Numbered from the stretch's first letter, positions 33,197 to 42,080 are shown. The stretch is DNA of 64,000 bases from Streptomyces pyxinicus (GCF_024753135.1 NZ_JANUGP010000011.1:1-64000), one strand, 5' to 3'. Program-made: numbers and translations. Notes: generated by a model from the sequence alone, not told the origin.

Positions 33197-34390
33197 ATGT
33201 CGTACGTGGAGATACCGGGCGCCAGGGTCCCGATCCGGATGTGGGCGGACCCGGCGACGGTCGAGGACGGTGCCCTGCGCCAGCTCCAGAACGTGGCCAC
33301 CCTGCCCTGGATCAAGGGCCTGGCGGTCATGCCGGACGTCCACTACGGCAAGGGCGCGACGGTCGGCTCGGTCATCGCGATGCGGGACGCCGTCTGCCCC
33401 GCCGCGGTCGGCGTCGACATCGGCTGCGGCATGTCCGCGGTCCGCACGTCCCTGACGGCCGACGACCTGCCGGGGGATCTGTCGCGGCTGCGGTCGGGGG
33501 TCGAGCGGGTGATTCCGGTGGGGCGGGGCATGCACGACGACCCCGTCGAGCCCGGAGACTTCCACGGCCTGGCGACCGCCGGCTGGGACGACTTCTGGGG
33601 ACGCTTCGACGGAGTCGCCGAAGCGGTCAGATTCCGTCAGGAACGTGCGCACAAGCAGATGGGAACGCTCGGCTCGGGCAACCACTTTGTCGAAATTTGC
33701 ATAGATACCACCGGATCTGTCTGGCTCATGCTGCACTCCGGTTCCCGCAACATCGGCAAGGAACTGGCCGAGCACCACATCGGCGTGGCCCAGAAGCTCC
33801 CGCACAACCAGGGGCTGGTCGACCGCGACCTCGCGGTGTTCGTCGCGGACACCCCGCAGATGGCGGCCTACCGCAACGACCTGTTCTGGGCGCAGGAGTA
33901 CGCCAGGTACAACCGCACCCTGATGATGGCGCTCCTGAAGAACGTGATCCGCAAGGAGTTCAAGAAGGCGAAGCCGACCTTCGAACCGGAGATCTCCTGC
34001 CACCACAACTACGTGGCGCAGGAGCGGTACGACGGCATGGACCTGCTGGTGACCCGCAAGGGCGCGATCCGGGCCGGCTCCGGGGACTACGGCATCATCC
34101 CGGGCTCGATGGGTACGGGCTCGTACATCGTGAAGGGCCTCGGCAACGAGCACGCCTTCAACTCGGCCTCGCACGGCGCCGGTCGGCGGATGAGCCGCAA
34201 CGCGGCCAAGCGGCGCTTCTCGACGCGGGACCTGGAGGACCAGACGCGGGGCGTGGAGTGCCGCAAGGACTCCGGTGTCGTGGACGAGATCCCGGCCGCC
34301 TACAAGTCGATCGACCAGGTCATCGACCAGCAGCGCGACCTGGTGGAGGTCGTGGCGAAGCTGAAGCAGGTGGTGTGCGTGAAGGGCTGA
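33197..34390 (+). CDS. rtcB: RtcB-type RNA ligase
   Basis: A 397-residue RNA-splicing ligase. Metal and guanylate site residues are visible: C79-like Cys in VGVDIGCGMSAV, His in GSGNHFVEI, His in LMLHSGSRNIG, His in SCHHNYVAQE, and the guanylylated His in NSASHGAGRRMSR. It joins 3'-phosphate or 2',3'-cyclic phosphate ends to 5'-OH ends using GTP and manganese. No archease gene is adjacent. The start is ATG at 33197 with GAGGAAC upstream. It ends at a very strong hairpin. Confidence 0.93.
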   Translation: MSYVEIPGARVPIRMWADPATVEDGALRQLQNVATLPWIKGLAVMPDVHYGKGATVGSVIAMRDAVCPAAVGVDIGCGMSAVRTSLTADDLPGDLSRLRSGVERVIPVGRGMHDDPVEPGDFHGLATAGWDDFWGRFDGVAEAVRFRQERAHKQMGTLGSGNHFVEICIDTTGSVWLMLHSGSRNIGKELAEHHIGVAQKLPHNQGLVDRDLAVFVADTPQMAAYRNDLFWAQEYARYNRTLMMALLKNVIRKEFKKAKPTFEPEISCHHNYVAQERYDGMDLLVTRKGAIRAGSGDYGIIPGSMGTGSYIVKGLGNEHAFNSASHGAGRRMSRNAAKRRFSTRDLEDQTRGVECRKDSGVVDEIPAAYKSIDQVIDQQRDLVEVVAKLKQVVCVKG

Positions 34391-34399
34391 CGCCCCGGC

Positions 34400-34449
34400 A
34401 CACGCGGAGAGGGCGGGCCGGTACGCACCGGCCCGCCCTCTCCGCGTGT
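34400..34449. terminator. 23-bp perfect hairpin between rtcB and membrane peptide gene
   Basis: Left arm 34400-34422, loop ACGC, right arm 34427-34449, all 23 pairs matching (ACACGCGGAGAGGGCGGG and complement). It starts 9 bp past the rtcB stop and serves the two converging transcripts. This is the longest perfect stem seen in the window. Confidence 0.9.
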
Positions 34450-34456
34450 CCGCGCG

Positions 34457-34603
34457 CTACTTCGCGTGCCGGACCGCGTAGATCATGACGAAGGCGACGA
34501 AGTGGATGCCGAAGAGGAAGTAGGCGAGGAAGTACCAGACCTGGCGTTCGTCCTTGGTCTCCTGGGCCAGGCGGCGCTTCTCGGCGGAGTCTTCTTCGGG
34601 CAT
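34457..34603 (-). CDS. small single-pass membrane protein
   Basis: A 48-residue protein: polar, charged N-terminal half (MPEEDSAEKRRLAQETKDER) and one hydrophobic helix (VWYFLAYFLFGIHFVAFVMIYAV) ending in RHAK. Its ATG shares a base with the stop of the preceding SDR gene (TGATG), so translation is coupled. I associate it with the small DUF6126-type proteins of streptomycetes; function unknown. Confidence 0.75.
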   Translation of the reverse strand: MPEEDSAEKRRLAQETKDERQVWYFLAYFLFGIHFVAFVMIYAVRHAK

Positions 34604-35379
34604 CACTGTTCCCGGTGGACCTTGGAGTTGGAGGCCTGGGCGCGAGGGCGGACGACCAGGAGGTCGATGTTCACGTGGCTCGGGCGGGTGACCGCCCAGG
34701 TGATGGTGTCGGCCACGTCGTCGGCGCTGAGGGGCTCGGCGACGCCCGCGTAGACCTTGGCCGCCTTCTCCTGGTCCCCGGCGAAGCGGGTGAGGGCGAA
34801 CTCCTCGGTCTTCACCATGCCGGGCGCGACCTCGACGACTCGGACCGGGCGGCCGACGATCTCCAGGCGCAGGGTCTCGGCGAGGACGTGCTCGCCGTGC
34901 TTGGCGGCCACGTACCCGGCGCCGCCCTCGTAGGTGGAGAAGCCCGCCGTGGAGGAGACCACGACCACCACGCCGTCGCCGCTCGCCTCCAGCTTGGGCA
35001 GCAGGGCCTGGGTGATGTTCAGGGTGCCGAGGACGTTGGTCTCGTACATCGCGCGCCACTGCGCCGGGTCGCCGGTGGCCACCGGGTCCGCGCCGAGCGC
35101 GCCGCCCGCGTTGTTCACCAGGACGCCGACCGTCTCGAAGGCTGTCGCGAACTCGTCCACGGCCGTGCGGTCGGTGACGTCGAGCTGGTACGCCACCGCC
35201 GAGTGCCCGGCCCGCGTCAGCTCCTCGGCCAGCGCCTCGATGCGGTCCTTGCGGCGGGCGGTGAGGACGACGCGGTAGCCGGCCGCGGCGAGCTGCCGGG
35301 CCGTGGCGGCGCCGATGCCGCTGCTCGCACCGGTGATGACAGCGATGCGGGAGGCGGCGGACGGGGCTGCGGTGGCCAT
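34603..35379 (-). CDS. short-chain dehydrogenase/reductase
   Basis: A 258-residue classical SDR. It has the dinucleotide motif VITGASSGIGAATAR, VNNAGGALGADPV (NNAG), catalytic Ser in VSSTAGFSTYEG and the active-site YVAAKHG (YxxxK). NADP(H) preference is suggested by the Arg pair in TARRKDR. It resembles NADP-dependent 3-hydroxy acid dehydrogenases (YdfG type). ATG at 35379 follows AGGAG. It is co-transcribed with the small membrane protein. Confidence 0.9.
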   Translation of the reverse strand: MATAAPSAASRIAVITGASSGIGAATARQLAAAGYRVVLTARRKDRIEALAEELTRAGHSAVAYQLDVTDRTAVDEFATAFETVGVLVNNAGGALGADPVATGDPAQWRAMYETNVLGTLNITQALLPKLEASGDGVVVVVSSTAGFSTYEGGAGYVAAKHGEHVLAETLRLEIVGRPVRVVEVAPGMVKTEEFALTRFAGDQEKAAKVYAGVAEPLSADDVADTITWAVTRPSHVNIDLLVVRPRAQASNSKVHREQ

Positions 35380-35445
35380 GGGCACTCCTGGGATCGTGGG
35401 GGCGGTGCGGTGAGCGGGACTGGTCCCGCCCAGCCTAGGCGAGGC

Positions 35446-35784
35446 TCAGGCGCCGTTCCTCGGCGCCCACATGATCACGGCCATTCCGGCGAGGCAGACC
35501 AGCGCGCCGGTGATGTCCCAGCGGTCGGGCCGGTAGCCGTCGGCGACCACGCCCCACAGGATCGAGCCGGCCACGAAGATCCCGCCGTAGGCGGCGAGGA
35601 TGCGGCCGAAGTGGGCGTCGGGCTGGAAGGTGGCGACGAAGCCGTAGGCGCCGAGGGCGAGGATGCCACCGGTGATCCACACCCAGCCGCGGTGTTCGCG
35701 CACCCCCTGCCAGACCAGCCAGGCACCGCCGATCTCGAACAGGGCGGCGACGACGAACAGGGCGGCGGAGCGGAGGATCGGCAT
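35446..35784 (-). CDS. YnfA family membrane protein (UPF0060)
   Basis: A 112-residue protein with four hydrophobic segments (SAALFVVAALFEIGGAWLVW, VWITGGILALGAYGFVATF, AAYGGIFVAGSILWGVVADG, DITGALVCLAGMAVIMW). PDAHFGRILAAYGG is the family signature. YnfA proteins are SMR-related small membrane proteins, possibly drug or cation exporters. Confidence 0.92.
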   Translation of the reverse strand: MPILRSAALFVVAALFEIGGAWLVWQGVREHRGWVWITGGILALGAYGFVATFQPDAHFGRILAAYGGIFVAGSILWGVVADGYRPDRWDITGALVCLAGMAVIMWAPRNGA

Positions 35785-35845
35785 GGCGGCAGCTTCGCAC
35801 GGGCGGCCGGGCGGCCGGGCAGCCGGGCGTCACGGCCTCACGGCC

Positions 35846-36889
35846 TCACGGCGTCAGGACGATCTTGCCCGTGACCGTGCCGGATTCCGCGAGGCGGAGG
35901 GCCTGGGCGGCCTCGGTGAGGGGGAGGCGGGCGGCGATGCGGGCCGTGACGTCGCCGCGCCGGAGGGCGTCGAAGACCTGGGTGAGGTCGGTCCGGAGCC
36001 GGGCGCGGAAGCGGTTCCTGGTGAGGGCGCGGCCGGCCCAGATGTTGTAGAAGCAGGCGCCGCGACCGTTGGGCAGGGTGTTCCACAGCCAGGTGCGGGC
36101 GAGGATCTTGAGCACCGGCCACTGCTTGGAGCCGGTGTCGTCGCGGGTGGACGCGCTGCCGTAGGCGACGAGGGTGCCGCCGGGGGCGAGCAGGTGCCAG
36201 GAGTCGATCACGCTCCGGCCGCCGACGTGGTCGAAGACGGCGTCCACCCCGCCGGGTGCGAGGGCGCGGACGCGGCCGGGCAGGTCGCCGGCGCGGTAGT
36301 CGACCGGGGTGACGTCCAGGGCGCGCAGGGCGTCGTGGTGGCGGGCGGAGGCGGTGCCGATCACCCGCACCCCGGCCGCGCGGGCCAACTGCACCAGGAC
36401 CGAGCCGACGCCGCCGCTCGCGCCGTGCACCAGGATCGTCTGCCCGGAGCGGATCCGGGCCTTGCGGTGCAGCATCTGCCAGGCGGTGATGCCGTTGACC
36501 ACCACGGTCTCGGCCTCGGCGGCGGAGAGCCCGTCGGGCACGGGTACGGCGTCCGCCGCGTCCACGACGACATGGCTGGCCCAGCCGCCGACCTTGGTCA
36601 GTACGGCCATCCGGCGGCCGGTGAGCGCGGGGTCGACGCCCTCGCCGGTGGCGTGGACGGTGCCCACCAGGTCGTAGCCGGGGACGAAGGGGAAGGGCGG
36701 CTGGTCGTAGTACCGGCCCCGGCGCATCTGCTGCTCGGCGAAGGAGACACCGGTGGCCTCCATGGCGATGACCAGCCGGCCGGGGCCGGGGGCCGGGATG
36801 TCGCCGTGCCGGATGCCGAGCTGCTCCGGCTCCACGATGCCGGGGAGCACGATCTCGACGAGTCCTTCGCCGCGTCCTTCGCCGCCCAT
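35846..36889 (-). CDS. zinc-free MDR oxidoreductase (synaptic vesicle VAT-1-like)
   Basis: A 347-residue medium-chain reductase. It contains EATGVSFAEQQMRRGRYYDQPPFPFVPGYDLVGTV, the nucleotide-binding ILVHGASGGVGSVLVQLA and FDHVGGRSVIDSW. The zinc ligands are missing. NADPH:quinone or enone reduction is the family role. ATG at 36889 lies 8 bp after GAAAGG. It is divergent from a TetR-family gene that probably regulates it. Confidence 0.88.
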   Translation of the reverse strand: MGGEGRGEGLVEIVLPGIVEPEQLGIRHGDIPAPGPGRLVIAMEATGVSFAEQQMRRGRYYDQPPFPFVPGYDLVGTVHATGEGVDPALTGRRMAVLTKVGGWASHVVVDAADAVPVPDGLSAAEAETVVVNGITAWQMLHRKARIRSGQTILVHGASGGVGSVLVQLARAAGVRVIGTASARHHDALRALDVTPVDYRAGDLPGRVRALAPGGVDAVFDHVGGRSVIDSWHLLAPGGTLVAYGSASTRDDTGSKQWPVLKILARTWLWNTLPNGRGACFYNIWAGRALTRNRFRARLRTDLTQVFDALRRGDVTARIAARLPLTEAAQALRLAESGTVTGKIVLTP

Positions 36890-36903
36890 GACGGCCACCT
36901 TTC

Positions 36904-36982
36904 GTTAGAGGGTCTCACTGCCGTGATTAGTTATAGACCTGCGCTCCCGCGATAGTCAAGAAGGAGAGTGATAGCCTCTAAC
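36904..36982. promoter_or_regulatory. divergent promoter region with GTTAGAGG/CCTCTAAC repeats
   Basis: GTTAGAGG (36904-36911) and CCTCTAAC (36975-36982) form inverted half-sites at the two ends of the MDR/tetR intergenic region, which is also unusually AT-rich (gattagttatag). They are candidate operators for the adjacent TetR protein. Confidence 0.5.
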
Positions 36983-37003
36983 CAACGAGTGGGGGGCTTC
37001 GCG

Positions 37004-37654
37004 GTGGCGGGAACGGGCGGTCGGACTCCGCGCGAGCGCTACCGCGCCCAGGTCCGCGACGAGGCCAAGCGGCTCGCGTGGGAGCAGATCGCCGCCGCCG
37101 GGCCGTCCGCGCTCTCCCTCAACGCCCTGGCCAGGCGGCTCGGCATGACCGGCCCGGCCCTCTACCGGTACTTCGCCGGCCGCGACGCGCTGCTCGCCGA
37201 GCTGATCCGGGACGCCTGCCGGGACCTCACCGCCACCCTCCGCGCCGGCGCGGCGGCCGGCGCCGGGCCCGGCGGACTGGCCGAGGCGCTGCGCGCCTGG
37301 GCCCTCGCGCACCCGCAGCGCTACTTCCTCCTCTACGGCACCCCGGTGCCCGGCCGCGAGGCGCCCGAGAGCACTCGCCGGGTCACCGGCGAGATCACGG
37401 CCGTACTCCTCGACGCCTGCGGGGCCGCCGGACCGCCGGATGCTCCCGGAGGGTCACCGGCGGCGCTCCGCCGCGCGCTGGCGTTCTGGACGCGGCTGCA
37501 CGGCGTGCTGTCCCTGGAGCTGGCCGGGCACTTCACCGGCATGGGGTTCGACCCGGCCGAGCTGTACGGCGCCGAGACCGCCTCGCTGCCCGGCGAAGAG
37601 GCGGGGCGGGGGGCCGGAATATCCGGGGACCGGGTACCGTTGGGCGGGTTGTAG
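37004..37654 (+). CDS. TetR/AcrR family transcriptional regulator
   Basis: A 216-residue regulator. Helix-turn-helix: RDEAKRLAWEQIAAAGPSALSLNALARRLGMTGPALYRYFAGRDALLAELI. The C-terminal part (ALAHPQRYFLLYGTPVPG, LHGVLSLELAGHFTGMGFDP) matches the WHG/TetR_C_13 ligand-binding domain. GTG at 37004 was chosen; an earlier GTG at 36968 would put coding sequence over the candidate operator. It is expected to repress the divergent MDR reductase gene. Confidence 0.87.
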   Translation: MAGTGGRTPRERYRAQVRDEAKRLAWEQIAAAGPSALSLNALARRLGMTGPALYRYFAGRDALLAELIRDACRDLTATLRAGAAAGAGPGGLAEALRAWALAHPQRYFLLYGTPVPGREAPESTRRVTGEITAVLLDACGAAGPPDAPGGSPAALRRALAFWTRLHGVLSLELAGHFTGMGFDPAELYGAETASLPGEEAGRGAGISGDRVPLGGL

Positions 37655-37687
37655 TTGAACGCTCAACAACCTGGAAGGTGAGCGACC

Positions 37688-38773
37688 ATGCAGTTCGGGA
37701 TCTTCACGGTCGGCGACGTCACGCCGGACCCCACCACGGGGCGCACCCCGACCGAGCGCGAGCGGATCAAGGCCATGGTCGCCATCGCGCTGAAGGCCGA
37801 GGAGGTCGGCCTGGACGTCTTCGCGACCGGCGAGCACCACAACCCGCCGTTCGTGCCGTCGTCCCCGACCACGATGCTCGGCTACATAGCGGCCCGCACG
37901 GAGCGGCTGATCCTCTCCACCTCCACCACTCTGATCACCACCAACGACCCGGTGAAGATCGCGGAGGACTTCGCGATGCTCCAGCACCTGGCCGACGGCC
38001 GGACGGACCTCATGATGGGCCGCGGCAACACCGGCCCGGTCTACCCCTGGTTCGGCAAGGACATCCGCGAGGGCATCAACCTCGCCGTCGAGAACTACGC
38101 CCTGCTGCACCGGCTGTGGCGCGAGGACGTCGTGGACTGGGAGGGCAAGTTCCGCACCCCGCTGCAGAGCTTCACCTCCACCCCGCGCCCGCTGGACGGC
38201 GTCCCCCCGTTCGTCTGGCACGGCTCCATCCGCTCGCCGGAGATCGCCGAGCAGGCGGCCTACTACGGCGACGGGTTCTTCCACAACAACATCTTCTGGC
38301 CGGCCGAGCACACCAAGCGCATGGTCGAGCTGTACCGGACCCGGTACGCCCACTACGGGCACGGCACGCCCGAGCAGGCGATCGTCGGGCTCGGCGGCCA
38401 GGTGTTCATGCGGAGCAACTCGCAGGACGCGGTGCGCGAGTTCCGCCCGTACTTCGACAACGCGCCGGTGTACGGCCACGGGCCTTCACTGGAGGACTTC
38501 ACCGAGCAGACCCCGCTGACCGTCGGCTCCCCTCAGCAGGTGATCGAGAAGACGCTGGCCTTCCGGGAGTACGCCGGCGACTACCAGCGCCAGCTCTTCC
38601 TGCTGGACCACGCCGGGCTGCCGCTGAAGACCGTGCTGGAGCAGCTCGACCTGCTGGGCGAGGAGGTCGTACCGGTACTGCGCGAGGAGTTCGCCAAGGG
38701 GCGGCCGGCCGAGGTGCCGGACGCGCCGACCCACTCGTCCCTGCTCGCCGCGAAGGAGGCGACCACCGTATGA
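37688..38773 (+). CDS. LLM-class FMN-dependent monooxygenase (CE1758-like)
   Basis: A 361-residue luciferase-like TIM-barrel flavoprotein. Seen: FGIFTVGDVTPDPTTGRTPTE, EVGLDVFATGEHHNPPF (EHH metal/flavin region), TSTTLITTNDPVKIAEDFAMLQHLADGR and MMGRGNTGPVYPWFG. It probably oxidises an organic substrate with FMNH2 supplied by the next gene, whose ATG overlaps its stop. AAGGTGAGC lies before the ATG. Confidence 0.88.
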   Translation: MQFGIFTVGDVTPDPTTGRTPTERERIKAMVAIALKAEEVGLDVFATGEHHNPPFVPSSPTTMLGYIAARTERLILSTSTTLITTNDPVKIAEDFAMLQHLADGRTDLMMGRGNTGPVYPWFGKDIREGINLAVENYALLHRLWREDVVDWEGKFRTPLQSFTSTPRPLDGVPPFVWHGSIRSPEIAEQAAYYGDGFFHNNIFWPAEHTKRMVELYRTRYAHYGHGTPEQAIVGLGGQVFMRSNSQDAVREFRPYFDNAPVYGHGPSLEDFTEQTPLTVGSPQQVIEKTLAFREYAGDYQRQLFLLDHAGLPLKTVLEQLDLLGEEVVPVLREEFAKGRPAEVPDAPTHSSLLAAKEATTV

Positions 38774-39357
38774 AGCTCGTCGTCGTATCGGCGGGACTGA
38801 GCGTCCCGTCCTCCACCCGGCTGCTGGCCGACCGGCTGGCCGCGGCGGTGGCCCGCCGCACGGCCGGGGACACGCCGCTCGACATCGAGGTGGTCGAGCT
38901 GCGGGACCTCGCGGTCGAGATCGCGCACCAGCTCACCAACGGCTTCCCGGGCAAGGCGCTGGCCGCCGCGCAGGACGCGGTGGCCGGGGCGGACGGGCTG
39001 ATCGCCGTCACGCCGGTGTTCAGCGCGTCGTACAGCGGACTGTTCAAGTCGTTCTTCGACGTGCTGGACAAGGACGTGCTGGCCGGCAAGCCCGTGCTGA
39101 TCGGCGCGACCGGCGGCACGGGACGGCACTCGCTGGTGCTGGAGCACGCGCTGCGGCCGCTGTTCGCCTACCTGCGGGCCGTCGTCGTACCGACCGGCGT
39201 GTACGCGGCGTCCGAGGACTGGGGCGCCGAGGGACTGGCCGAGCGGATCGAGCGGGCGGGACAGGAGCTGGCGGCCCTGCTGCCGAAGACGGCCCCGCGC
39301 GCCACCGGGCCCGAGATCGTCCCGTTCGCCGAACAGCTGGCGGCGCTGCGCGGCTGA
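38770..39357 (+). CDS. NADPH-dependent FMN reductase (CE1759-like)
   Basis: A 195-residue flavodoxin-fold reductase. It has VVVSAGLSVPSSTRLLADRLA, DGLIAVTPVFSASYSGLFKSFFDVLD and IGATGGTGRHSLVLEHALRPLFAYL. It shares ATGA with the monooxygenase gene and likely delivers reduced FMN to it. The last 40 codons and the 30 bp downstream are repeated in altered form at 39551-39645. Confidence 0.9.
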   Translation: MKLVVVSAGLSVPSSTRLLADRLAAAVARRTAGDTPLDIEVVELRDLAVEIAHQLTNGFPGKALAAAQDAVAGADGLIAVTPVFSASYSGLFKSFFDVLDKDVLAGKPVLIGATGGTGRHSLVLEHALRPLFAYLRAVVVPTGVYAASEDWGAEGLAERIERAGQELAALLPKTAPRATGPEIVPFAEQLAALRG

Positions 39358-39381
39358 CCGCCTGGGTACCGGTGGGTGGCC

Positions 39382-39744
39382 GGTTGCCCTCGGGGCGGTG
39401 AGGGGTCGGTTGCCTTCGGGGTGGCCAGTGGCCGGTTGCCTTCGGGGTGGCGGTGTCCGGTTGCCTCTGGGGCGGTGAGGGGTCGGTCGCCTCTGGGGTG
39501 GTGGGTGGCTGGTTGCCTTCGGGGTGGTGGGTGGCCGGTTGCCTCTGACGGCTCCGCGCGCCACCGGGCCCGAGATCGTCCCGTTCGCAGAACATCTGAC
39601 GGCGCTGCGCGGCTGACCGCTTGGGTACCGGCGGGTGGCCGGTTGCCGCCGGGGCGGTGAGAGATCGGCTGCCTCCGGGGCGGTGGGTGGCCGGTCACCT
39701 CCGGGGCGGTGAAGGGCCGGTTGCCTCCGGGACGGTGAGAGGGG
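39382..39744. repeat. 26-bp tandem repeat array with duplicated gene end
   Basis: Seven units start at 39382, 39408, 39434, 39459, 39485, 39511 and 39537, and four more at 39641, 39667, 39693 and 39719. The consensus is GGTTGCCTYCGGGGYGGTGR followed by GNGGYC; units are 25-26 bp and match each other at most positions. No open frame of credible composition crosses them. The gap 39358-39812 holds these repeats and the duplicated 3' end, and no gene. Confidence 0.85.
39549..39645 (+). pseudogene. duplicated 3' end of FMN reductase gene
   Basis: The sequence from GCGCGCCACCGGGCC through the stop codon and on to GGGTGGCCGGTTGCC repeats 39290-39386 at an offset of 259 bp, with a few substitutions (such as CAGAACATCTGACG for CCGAACAGCTGGCG). 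It has no start and no upstream body, so it is a remnant of a segmental duplication of the gene tail together with adjoining repeats. Confidence 0.85.
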
Positions 39745-39812
39745 GGTAAAAAGGGTGATCGTAGGCCCGCTCGACCCCGCTGAACCGCCGGAGGCATTGG
39801 CAGACTGGAGGC

Positions 39813-40553
39813 GTGCCCCAGACTGTGCTGCTCGCCGAAGACGACCGTGCCATCCGTCATGCCCTGGAGCGTGCCCTGACGCTGGAGGGCTACGAGGTGA
39901 CGGCGGTCGCCGACGGCGTCGAGGCGCTGGCGCAGGCCCACCGCACCCCGCCGGACGTCCTGGTCCTCGACGTGATGATGCCCGGCATCGACGGCCTCCA
40001 GGTCTGCCGGGTGCTGCGCGCCGAGGGCGACCGCACCCCCATCCTGATGCTCACCGCGCTCGTGGAGACCGCCGACCGCATCGCGGGCCTGGACGCCGGG
40101 GCCGACGACTACGTGGTCAAGCCCTTCGACGTCGAGGAGGTCTTCGCCCGGCTCCGCGCCCTGCTGCGCCGTACCAGCCCGGTCCCCGCCCCGCCCGGCC
40201 CCGGTGCCACCGCCCCCGCGGGCACCGGCCGGTCCGAGGTGCACGTCTCCGGCCGGCAGCTGGAGGCCGCCGGGCTGCGCATGGACCTCCAGGCGCGCCG
40301 GGCCTGGCGCGGGGGGCGGGAGCTGGAGCTGACCCGCACCGAGTTCGAGCTGCTGGAACTGCTGGTGCGCAACACCGGCATCGTGCTCGACCACGCCACC
40401 ATCTACGACCGCATCTGGGGCTACGACTTCGGCCCCGGCTCCAAGAACCTCGCCGTCTACGTCGGCTACCTGCGCCGCAAGCTGGACGAGCCCGGCGCCC
40501 CGCAGCTCATCCACACCGTGCGGGGCGTGGGTTACGTGCTGCGGGAGGACTGA
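39813..40553 (+). CDS. OmpR/PhoB-family response regulator
   Basis: A 246-residue regulator. Receiver domain: acidic pocket ED at 9-11, phosphorylated D53 in VLVLDVMMPGID, K in YVVKPFDVEE. A Pro/Ala-rich linker leads to a winged-helix DNA-binding domain (LTRTEFELLELLVRNTGIVLDHATIYDRIWGYDF, VYVGYLRRKLDEPG). GTG start; the sensor gene begins directly after its stop. The pair resembles MprAB/CutRS-type systems; the signal is unknown. Confidence 0.93.
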   Translation: MPQTVLLAEDDRAIRHALERALTLEGYEVTAVADGVEALAQAHRTPPDVLVLDVMMPGIDGLQVCRVLRAEGDRTPILMLTALVETADRIAGLDAGADDYVVKPFDVEEVFARLRALLRRTSPVPAPPGPGATAPAGTGRSEVHVSGRQLEAAGLRMDLQARRAWRGGRELELTRTEFELLELLVRNTGIVLDHATIYDRIWGYDFGPGSKNLAVYVGYLRRKLDEPGAPQLIHTVRGVGYVLRED

Positions 40554-42059
40554 GTGGGCCGCCCGCGGCGGCTGCCGGGGCTGCGCCGGCCGGGGCTCGT
40601 CTCGCTGCGCACCACCTTCGTCCTCTCCTTCGCGGCCGTCACCGCCGCCGTCACCGTCCTCGTCGGCATCCTGTCCTACAGCTCCGCCGCCCGGCTGGTC
40701 CGGGTCGACCAGCAGTCCGTGTTCACGCAGGTCGTGCAGGACGTGCGGGGCGAGGTGCGGCAGCACGAGATGGTGCCGGACGACTTCTCCTCCTCCCGCC
40801 CCGGGCACGACCTGGTACGGCCCGCCCGCACCGACGTCCAGGTGCTCGGCGCGCGCGGGCAGATCGTGGACCACGGCAGCCCGGCACTGCCCGTCACCGC
40901 CCGGGACCGGGCCGTGGCCGTCGCGCGGGCGGCCGGGGAGGTGGTCCAGTACAAGGACGTACGGGTCGACGAGGACCTGTTCCGCATCGCCACCGTCTCG
41001 CTCGGCGACGGGCGCGGCGCGGTGCAGGTCGCGCAGGAGTTCAGCGACACCGAGGACCTGCTGCGCACGCTCCAGCAGCGCACGCTGGTGCTGATGGCGG
41101 CGGTCGTGGTGGGCGCCGGCCTGTTCGGCTGGTGGCTGGCCCGCCGGATCACCCGGCGCCTGGTGATCCTCACCTCCGCCGCCGAGGACGTGGCCCGCAC
41201 CCGGCGGCTGGGCATCGAGGTGCCGGTCACGGGTCTGGACGAGGTGGGCCGGCTCGGGCGCGCCTTCGACCGGATGCTGGGCCGGCTCGCCCAGTCGGAG
41301 GAGGACCAGCGGCGCCTGGTGCAGGACGCCGGGCACGAGCTGCGCACCCCGCTCACCTCCCTGCGCACCAACATCTCCCTGCTGCGGCGCATCGACGAAC
41401 TGCCGCCGGACGCGCGGGAGGAGCTGGTCGCCGACCTCGGCCAGGAGGCGCGGGAGCTGACCGACCTGGTCAACGAGCTGGTCGACCTCGCCGCCGGCCA
41501 GTCCGACGCCGAGCCGCCCCAGCGGGTGGACCTCGCCGACCTCGCCGAGGACGTGGTGGGACTGACCCGGCGGCGCACCGGGCGCGACATCGTGCTGCGG
41601 GTGAGCGGCGACACGAGCGCCGACGGCCGGCCCGGCATGCTCCAGCGGGCCGTCTCCAACCTGGTCGAGAACGCCGCGAAGTTCGACCCGGACGGGAAGG
41701 CGCCGATCGAGGTGGCGGTGACGGGGCCGGCGGCGCGGCCGGGGCCGGCGGCGCGGGCAGGTACGCCGGTACGCGCGGGCGCCACGGTACGCACGGCCCC
41801 GGCGGTACGGGCGGGGACGGTGCGGGTGGAGGTGCTGGACCGGGGCCCCGGGATCGCCCAGGGCGACCTGATCCGCATCTTCGATCGCTTCTACCGCGCC
41901 GCCGACGCCCGCTCCCTGCCCGGCTCGGGCCTCGGCCTCTCCATCGTCCGCGAGGTCGCCATGGCCCACGGCGGCGCCCCGTTCGCCTTCCGGCGCGAGG
42001 GGGGCGGGGCGGTCATCGGGTTCACGGTGGGCGGCGGGGGACCGGCGGGTGACGCCTGA
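40554..42059 (+). CDS. sensor histidine kinase
   Basis: A 501-residue HAMP-type kinase. TM1 is around 20-42, an external region of about 135 residues, TM2 around 178-195, then HAMP (RRLVILTSAAEDVARTRRLGIEVP), the H-box H261 in QDAGHELRTPLTSL, N-box QRAVSNLVENAAKFDPDG and G-boxes DRGPGI and GSGLGLSIV. An Ala/Gly/Arg/Thr-rich low-complexity insert (about residues 390-422) splits the ATPase domain between N-box and G1. The GTG directly abuts the regulator stop, so they are translated together. Confidence 0.92.
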   Translation: MGRPRRLPGLRRPGLVSLRTTFVLSFAAVTAAVTVLVGILSYSSAARLVRVDQQSVFTQVVQDVRGEVRQHEMVPDDFSSSRPGHDLVRPARTDVQVLGARGQIVDHGSPALPVTARDRAVAVARAAGEVVQYKDVRVDEDLFRIATVSLGDGRGAVQVAQEFSDTEDLLRTLQQRTLVLMAAVVVGAGLFGWWLARRITRRLVILTSAAEDVARTRRLGIEVPVTGLDEVGRLGRAFDRMLGRLAQSEEDQRRLVQDAGHELRTPLTSLRTNISLLRRIDELPPDAREELVADLGQEARELTDLVNELVDLAAGQSDAEPPQRVDLADLAEDVVGLTRRRTGRDIVLRVSGDTSADGRPGMLQRAVSNLVENAAKFDPDGKAPIEVAVTGPAARPGPAARAGTPVRAGATVRTAPAVRAGTVRVEVLDRGPGIAQGDLIRIFDRFYRAADARSLPGSGLGLSIVREVAMAHGGAPFAFRREGGGAVIGFTVGGGGPAGDA

Positions 42060-42080
42060 GACCAGGCGTAGCCCCCGGGC

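Noticed and set aside
39382..39744. CRISPR-like array
   Set aside because: The 26-bp units are directly contiguous with no unique spacers and no cas genes are near. It is a tandem repeat.
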